Of a DNA stretch of 64,000 bases, positions 58,826-64,000 are shown in pieces. The notes below the pieces were generated by a model. That model was not told the origin of the DNA, searched no databases, and saw nothing but the letters and a program-made list of their open reading frames with translations. How positions within the stretch are numbered: position 1 is the first letter of the stretch; the number at the start of each line of letters is the position of its first letter. The position numbers and the translations under genes were made by a program. This DNA is from Strongyloides papillosus (taxonomy: Eukaryota; Nematoda; Chromadorea; Rhabditida; Strongyloididae). The stretch covers positions 150,006-214,005 of the forward strand of contig SRSI01000045.1 in assembly GCA_005656395.1 (NCBI GenBank), read 5' to 3'.

Positions 58826-60642
58826 CACACAAAAAAAATGGGACACACATTTGTGTAAAATGTAATAAATTTGTCCCACCTAATAAAATTTGAATTTTTT
58901 TGATTTGCGATAATTTTAACGCAATTATTTTGTACAAAAAATTAAGACAATAATTAAAATTAGTTTTTATTTTAAAACTTAAGTTATTTTTTACGATACA
59001 TTTTAAAATACAATATTAGATTTTAACTTATTATAAGATTAAAAAATGCTTTTATAAAGAGTATTTATCGATATATGATAGTATTTTTAAGATATTCTTC
59101 AATTGTTTGAATAACTATAAATAAGATTTTTAAAAAAAGTTATATTCATCTGATGATTCAACTTTTTTATACTGTTTTTCAAGATCGTCTTTAAAAGTCA
59201 AACTGATTAAAAGTTTTAAAACATTATATGTTTTGTTCATAGTAAAAAAAATTTTTAAATATTTTAATTTAAATAAGAAAAATAGCAAGTACTAAGATAA
59301 TATTAGGTTGTCGCAAAAGTTCTGTCGTATTTTTTACGAAATTTTTAAATGATTATAATTTTAATAAGAAATATGTCGAATTTACAATATATTATCGAAT
59401 ATAATCTACAACTAGTCTCCATTAAGTAGCCACTTTATCGATTCCAGATGTGAAGAATTTCCCATCCTTTTTGAAGAAAGTTTCAAAAAAACCAACATTT
59501 GCCTTGCCAACTTTACTAAAGTATCAACTATCCTAGAAGCTATGTAGAGATAAGAGTAAGTAGTGATTAGTTAGAAAAACATCTGGAGAATATGTTGTGT
59601 GCAAGAGAAATTCATAGCTTCTCTCACCAAAATTTTTTTGAGTCTTCAATGTCACATGCCGTCATATTGAAGAACAACATTTTTGTAATTTTTCGAATTT
59701 CTTAATTTTTCTAGAATTTTTTTGTCTAATTTTTATAGAATTCTATAATAGAGATCATTAAAAGTAGTTTGAAATTGATAGAATTAAAAAAAATCTTCAT
59801 TGGAAGCTGAAGCCATACAAATGCATGCTTCATCTTCAAGATTCATTTCTTTGTCTTGAAACTTTGAGAATGAACTTTACATAGTTCCAACATTTACTAT
59901 ATTTCTCCCTAATACTACACAAAAATTTGTGGAAGGATCAGTTGTCATTTGTCTTAGTTGAAGCTTTTAGAAAATACAGTGTCAAAAATGACTTCTGACC
60001 ACATCCATGTTTAGCAAAAGAAAATGTAGCATAGACGGTGTAACAAATTGTGATTATACGAATTTTAAAGTTAAGAAGTGGTACTATCTAATTATTAAAA
60101 TAGCTTAATTTTTATCAATTGTAATCATTTTTTTTGATGATTAAAAATGACCATAAAAAATACGACAGAACTTTTGCGACAACCTAATATTTTCAATAAA
60201 CATTACTTTGTATGGTTAGATAATTATCACTCTTTCTTATTGTTGTTGTTAAATTTCTAAATTTTTCAATTTACTGGTGTTAACGGGTTGTTTAAAAGAA
60301 TGATTTTTGTTAAAATGTTAACAACTTTACACGAAATTGACTTCTGATAACTCACTTCATAATATATTATAAAAACAAATTAGATTCTAAAATAGGTGTA
60401 ATATTTTTAAAATTTCTAAGATTAAATAAATGTTTCATTACTTCAAAATATTAAAAGTATATATTTTTGTAAAAAAAGGACCAAATTTATGCGAAAATCT
60501 AACATTTTGCATCATTTAAAACATTTTTGTTGTCGCCTGATATTTTTAAAATTTGAATAAATTTTGACATTTCAAAGTGGTGGGACATTTTATTGCATTT
60601 TATGTAATAATGTCAAAATTTGTCCCATTTTTTTTTTGTGTG
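58826..60642. mobile_element. TIR element A5, split by a mariner
   Basis: Ends CACACAAAAAAAATGGGACA and the complement of CACACAAAAAAAAAATGGG, flanked by TA on both sides. Without the mariner at 59303-60187 it is about 930 bp, the size of A1 and A3. Confidence 0.75.
59303..60187 (-). mobile_element. Decayed mariner inside element A5
   Basis: 885 bp with ends TTAGGTTGTCGCAAAAGTTC then TGTCGTATTTTT, inverted at the other end and flanked by TA. Minus-strand remains include GKFFTSGIDKVAT and then WR near 59420-59470, the end of a mariner transposase. The middle is deleted and the frames are broken. Confidence 0.8.
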
Positions 60643-60681
60643 TAGAAAATTATCAAAATTGTAACTATTTTTAAAGCACTA

Positions 60682-62116
60682 CAGGGTGTTTCCAAAGTAG
60701 CTCCTCACTTGCGAACGCTTATAACTTTTTTTCTACTTGAGATAAAAGCGTCAAACTTTGTGATTTAGTGAATAAGCGAAGTAATAATTTTTTATTTTTT
60801 TTTATTAAAAAATAATGGTTCCATCAGGACTTATGGCTTCTTAAAAAAATTTTTTTTGTTGCCTTTCTATGCACATAACTTCTTTTGACGAAGAGGTATC
60901 GAGATGATTTTTTTACAGATCGAAAGTTCAACTTCTTTTGTAATAAAATTAAAATAGCATAAATGTTAAACTTCATTAACATTATTTTATTTCTAATTTA
61001 AACAAAAAAACCACGGTTTTCGGCAAAATATCGTGGTTTTTTCAAAATTAAAGCTCATTGGGAAAATTCTCATAAATGTGTTATTATTATTTTGATAGAG
61101 TTAACGAAGCTCTATCGAATAGGTATAGTGGCATTAAAATTAGATAAAATTGACGAAAGTTATGATCTAGCAAAGACTCCTAATTTCGTACTTTTGTTAA
61201 AAAATTAAGTTACAAACATTATTTTTTTCAACATATTTGATACCTAATAGCATTATTATCATAAATAAAGTTTGCTATTTTACAGTATATTGCTTATTTG
61301 TTTATATATGGTCAAAAAATTTCATTAATTTTTACCACTTAAATTTTTAAAAAAATCATTTTTCTTAACATTTATTACAATTTATCTACATTTTGTACTA
61401 TTTTACATAATAATTACCCTATAGGAGCATTTTTATGCATCTTTCAAAATATTGTATTTTCGATCTTGTTTTCACTGGATTTATGTTTGAAATATGAACT
61501 GTTAGCAATAGAAAATAAAACAATATTTCAACTACTTTCAATAAAAAATCATTATCGACGTTGAAAAATTTAAAACAATCGTACTTTTTTTCAAATACTA
61601 AATAAAATGAAAAATTAGACTATTTTTGAAGTGTCATAACTTTCTTGAATCTTAACCTAAACAAATATAGTTATATTCATTCGATAGAACTTCGTTAACT
61701 CTTTCAAAATAATGATAAAGCTTTTGTGAGATTCTTCTTTATGAGTTTTAATTTTGAAAAAACCACAATATTTTGCCGAAAACCATGGTTTTTTGTTCAA
61801 ATTAAAAATAAAATAATGTTAATGAAGTTTAACATTTATGCTATTGTCAATTTTATTACAAAAGAGGTTGAACTTTCGACCTGTAAAAAAATCATCTTAA
61901 TATCTCTTCATATAAAAAAGTTACGAGCTCAGAAAGGCGAAAAAAACACATTTTTTTTAAAAATAGCCATAAGTCTTATCAGGACCATAATTTTTTAAAA
62001 ATAAAAAAAAATATTGTCTCTTAGTTCTATTAGTCTGCAAAATTTTACGTTTTTATCTCCTCATAGAAAAAAGTTATTAACTTTCGCAGGTGGGGAGTTA
62101 ATTATGAGACATCCTG
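60682..62116. mobile_element. Full-length fold-back element with CAGGGTG ends
   Basis: 1435 bp that reads as one large inverted repeat around about 61400, flanked by TA. Arms pair at the ends (CAGGGTGTTTCCAAAGTA and the complement of CAGGATGTCTCATAATTA), at AACCACGGTTTTCGGCAAAA (61010) with TTTTGCCGAAAACCATGGTT (61770), and at the GTTAACGAAGCTCTATCGAA block (61101) with its partner at 61688. The frame at 61726-61998 is a chance frame in one arm. Non-autonomous; related to 41498-42949. Confidence 0.82.
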
Positions 62117-63494
62117 TACATATTATAATGATGATGAAATCTCATAATTTATGCTGGTAAGTTAAAACTTCTAATATAACGCATAAAACTTCAATTTTAT
62201 AAGTAAATAAATAATAGTTAAAGATAATTGTAAAATTGTAGGATAATTTATATGAATCTTTGGGAGTAATGCCTAAATTTATTAAAATTTAAATCGTCGT
62301 AAGCCACATTATGTAAGAGAGACATAACGGAAAAGTACAAAATTTAGTTTATAAACAGAAAAGTTTAAAAAATAATTTGTCATGCAAAAGCTTTTAATGG
62401 TTATAACAGAATAACAATTAATATCTTTCTAAATATGTTCTAAAGTTTACTAAAAGAAACTGAATATTTGAGTAAAAAACATTTATAATTCAAAATCATT
62501 TTTTGTTTAATTTATTTAGTGTAATTATTAAAAAAAATGGTTTTTTAACTATGTCAACAATATGACTGTACTGATTTTTTATTATATTATTTTTTCTCAA
62601 TATTGGCATGTAAAACAAATAATCGATCACTGACCAAAACAATGAAGTACAATATCTGTAAGTATTTTTTTCATTGTAAATTTATTGAAATTGATCATTA
62701 ATAAAATTTGATAAGATATTACTGAACTAAAAAATATGCTTCTCTTTAAATGCTTATATTTAGTTATAATGAAAAAAAAATCAAATTATTATTACTACCT
62801 TATAATAATACTTTAAAAATAATTACAATTTTGTTTATTGTTTATGAACAAGAGGCTTTTTTAAAACATTTAATGCCAAATAAAATGGACATTTTAATTT
62901 TAAAAGAAATAAATAGTTTGTTTTTAAATTTGATAGGATTTATGATAAACTTTAAAATTTTTAACTAATTTTAAATTATATATAAACGATCTTAAAGCCG
63001 AACTATGATTGGTTTAAAAATCAATCATCTATATTAATAAGAAAGAATGGTATAAAGATTACATATGAACAATTTGGAACAAAACTAAGTCTCACTAATT
63101 AGATCTCATTTATGTTTGATTTCATTATTTAAATCACTTTCTCATACCGAGTATTATATTTATCATACATTTTAAATTAATACTTAGATGTTTATATCTT
63201 ATTGTTCTTTTTAAATGTTGTTATTCTACTAGTGAACACAAGTATTATTTTAGTACACACTTGTTTTATATATCGTACTTGATTATTTGCTTTTTTTTAA
63301 TGTACGTTGACATCAGACAAAATTTTATAAATTTACTCATCTACTTCAAATCTGATTTTATGGTGTTAAAATCTTTGTAATCTGCAGTAAAAATAATATT
63401 ATTATATGATCGTAATTGTATTTATTATTCTTTGATTCTGAAAAATATAGGATTAAATATTTATTTTTAGTATTTTTGCATGGCAAATTTTCAG
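62117..63494. repeat. 5' flank of TTL-E
   Basis: 62470-63080 follows the flank of gene C directly and 62960-63494 follows the flank of D inverted. The frames 62750-62968 and 63416-63667 lie in these non-coding duplicates. 62117-62460 is AT-rich spacer without features. Confidence 0.5.
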
Positions 63495-63520
63495 TATTTA
63501 AGAGAATTTTATTTTTATTA
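63495..63520 (+). promoter_or_regulatory. Core promoter block of TTL-E
   Basis: TATTTAAGAGAATTTTATTT starting at 63495, 40 bp before the ATG-equivalent position at 63542. Confidence 0.55.
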
Positions 63521-63541
63521 AATCAAATATTTTATAGTAAT

Positions 63542-64000
63542 GTTTTTAAAGATATTCACGACATTTTTATCATTTTAATATATAAATTTCAATATCTTAT
63601 ACTTATCGGACTATTATTATTCCACAAGGTTGGTATATTAGTGTTTTGGAAATGTTACGTGGAATGATGAAGATATAAATTCTGTCAAAGCAGCATTAAA
63701 TAATACAAAGCATCCAGAAAAAAGTGATGTTAAAGATGTAACTAAAAATAAAGAATTCTTTCTTTATTTATATGCAGGAGGTAGTGATTATAATATAGGT
63801 AAATAAATATATAGGAAAATAATATGTTTGTTTAGGTGATTTTTTTGTTAACATCACTTATAATAATAAAAGTGAACCAAAATCTTTAGTAAAAAAAATT
63901 CCAGATAATTGTACGAATAAAGACAGTTTTAATTATGGAACAACTAAAGCTCCAGATATAAAGGAATATGCGTGTAATCTAGGAAATATTACTCTAGATG
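63542..64000 (+). pseudogene. TTL-like gene E, frameshifted, cut by the window end
   Basis: It is nearly identical to gene D. Against D it lacks single bases at about 63566 (T run), 63588 (TATAGAA vs TATAAA) and 63641 (GCTTTT vs GTTTT). The first loss puts a TAA in the signal peptide; after the third, the frame is restored. From GNVTWNDEDINSVKAALNNT onward the two-exon body is intact: the intron is 37 bp, then FFVNITYNN, KIPDNC and YACNLGNITLD up to the window edge. This is either a pseudogene with an intact mature region or an assembly-error case. The 3' end lies outside the window. Confidence 0.6.

Noticed and set aside
61726..61998. 90-codon ORF in the fold-back element
   Set aside because: It lies in one arm of the palindrome, and the other arm does not keep the frame.

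Overview
This window is AT-rich eukaryotic DNA, most likely from a nematode. Three things point there. A two-exon gene at 18118-18688 encodes a secreted fatty acid- and retinol-binding (FAR) protein, a nematode-restricted family. A dispersed set of small secreted two-exon genes has the layout of nematode transthyretin-like (TTL) proteins. Introns are tiny (about 37-46 bp) with GTAAGT-type donors and TTT(C/T)AG acceptors. Extreme AT-richness with such introns would fit a Strongyloides-like clade IV worm, but the species cannot be named from the sequence.

Layout. 1-8.8 kb: a decayed secreted-protein gene (108-1312), a tRNA-Pro(TGG), a three-exon HP1-like chromodomain gene, a fold-back mariner derivative, a second broken gene for a type I membrane protein (6905-8175), and two tiny ORFs 13 nt apart. 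8.9-17.6 kb: a gypsy integrase relic, a TTL pseudogene, a young 3.0 kb LTR element without gag-pol but with an AT-hook ORF (11018-14046), a gag relic and a repeat-rich block with recurring palindromes. 18.1-18.7 kb: the FAR gene. 20.9-31 kb: an old Ty3/gypsy element (E1) interrupted by a TA-flanked DNA transposon and by a young gypsy element (E2, 24671-29714) with identical 164 bp LTRs and a 5 bp target duplication. 31-37.8 kb: TIR elements in low-complexity DNA. 37.8-41.5 kb: a third gypsy element (E3) whose 5' part is cut by a fold-back element. 42.9-64 kb: an array of five TTL-like genes (A-E) in inverted, head-to-head duplications, full of pogo-like, mariner, fold-back and MITE insertions.

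The most unusual signal is domain order in two different gypsy elements. In E2 and E3 the RNase H next to reverse transcriptase has lost catalytic acidic residues, while a separate RNase H with an intact acidic set follows the integrase. E1, in the same locus, keeps the usual single RNase H. This recalls the tether plus second RNase H of vertebrate retroviruses and plant Tat elements, but with the new domain at the C-terminal end of pol. A second signal is that the five array TTL genes share a TATTTAA core-promoter block about 40 bp before the start codon.

Many genes carry indels and stop codons. Some single-base breaks lie in homopolymers and could be assembly errors. The multiple breaks in the two 5' genes look like real decay.
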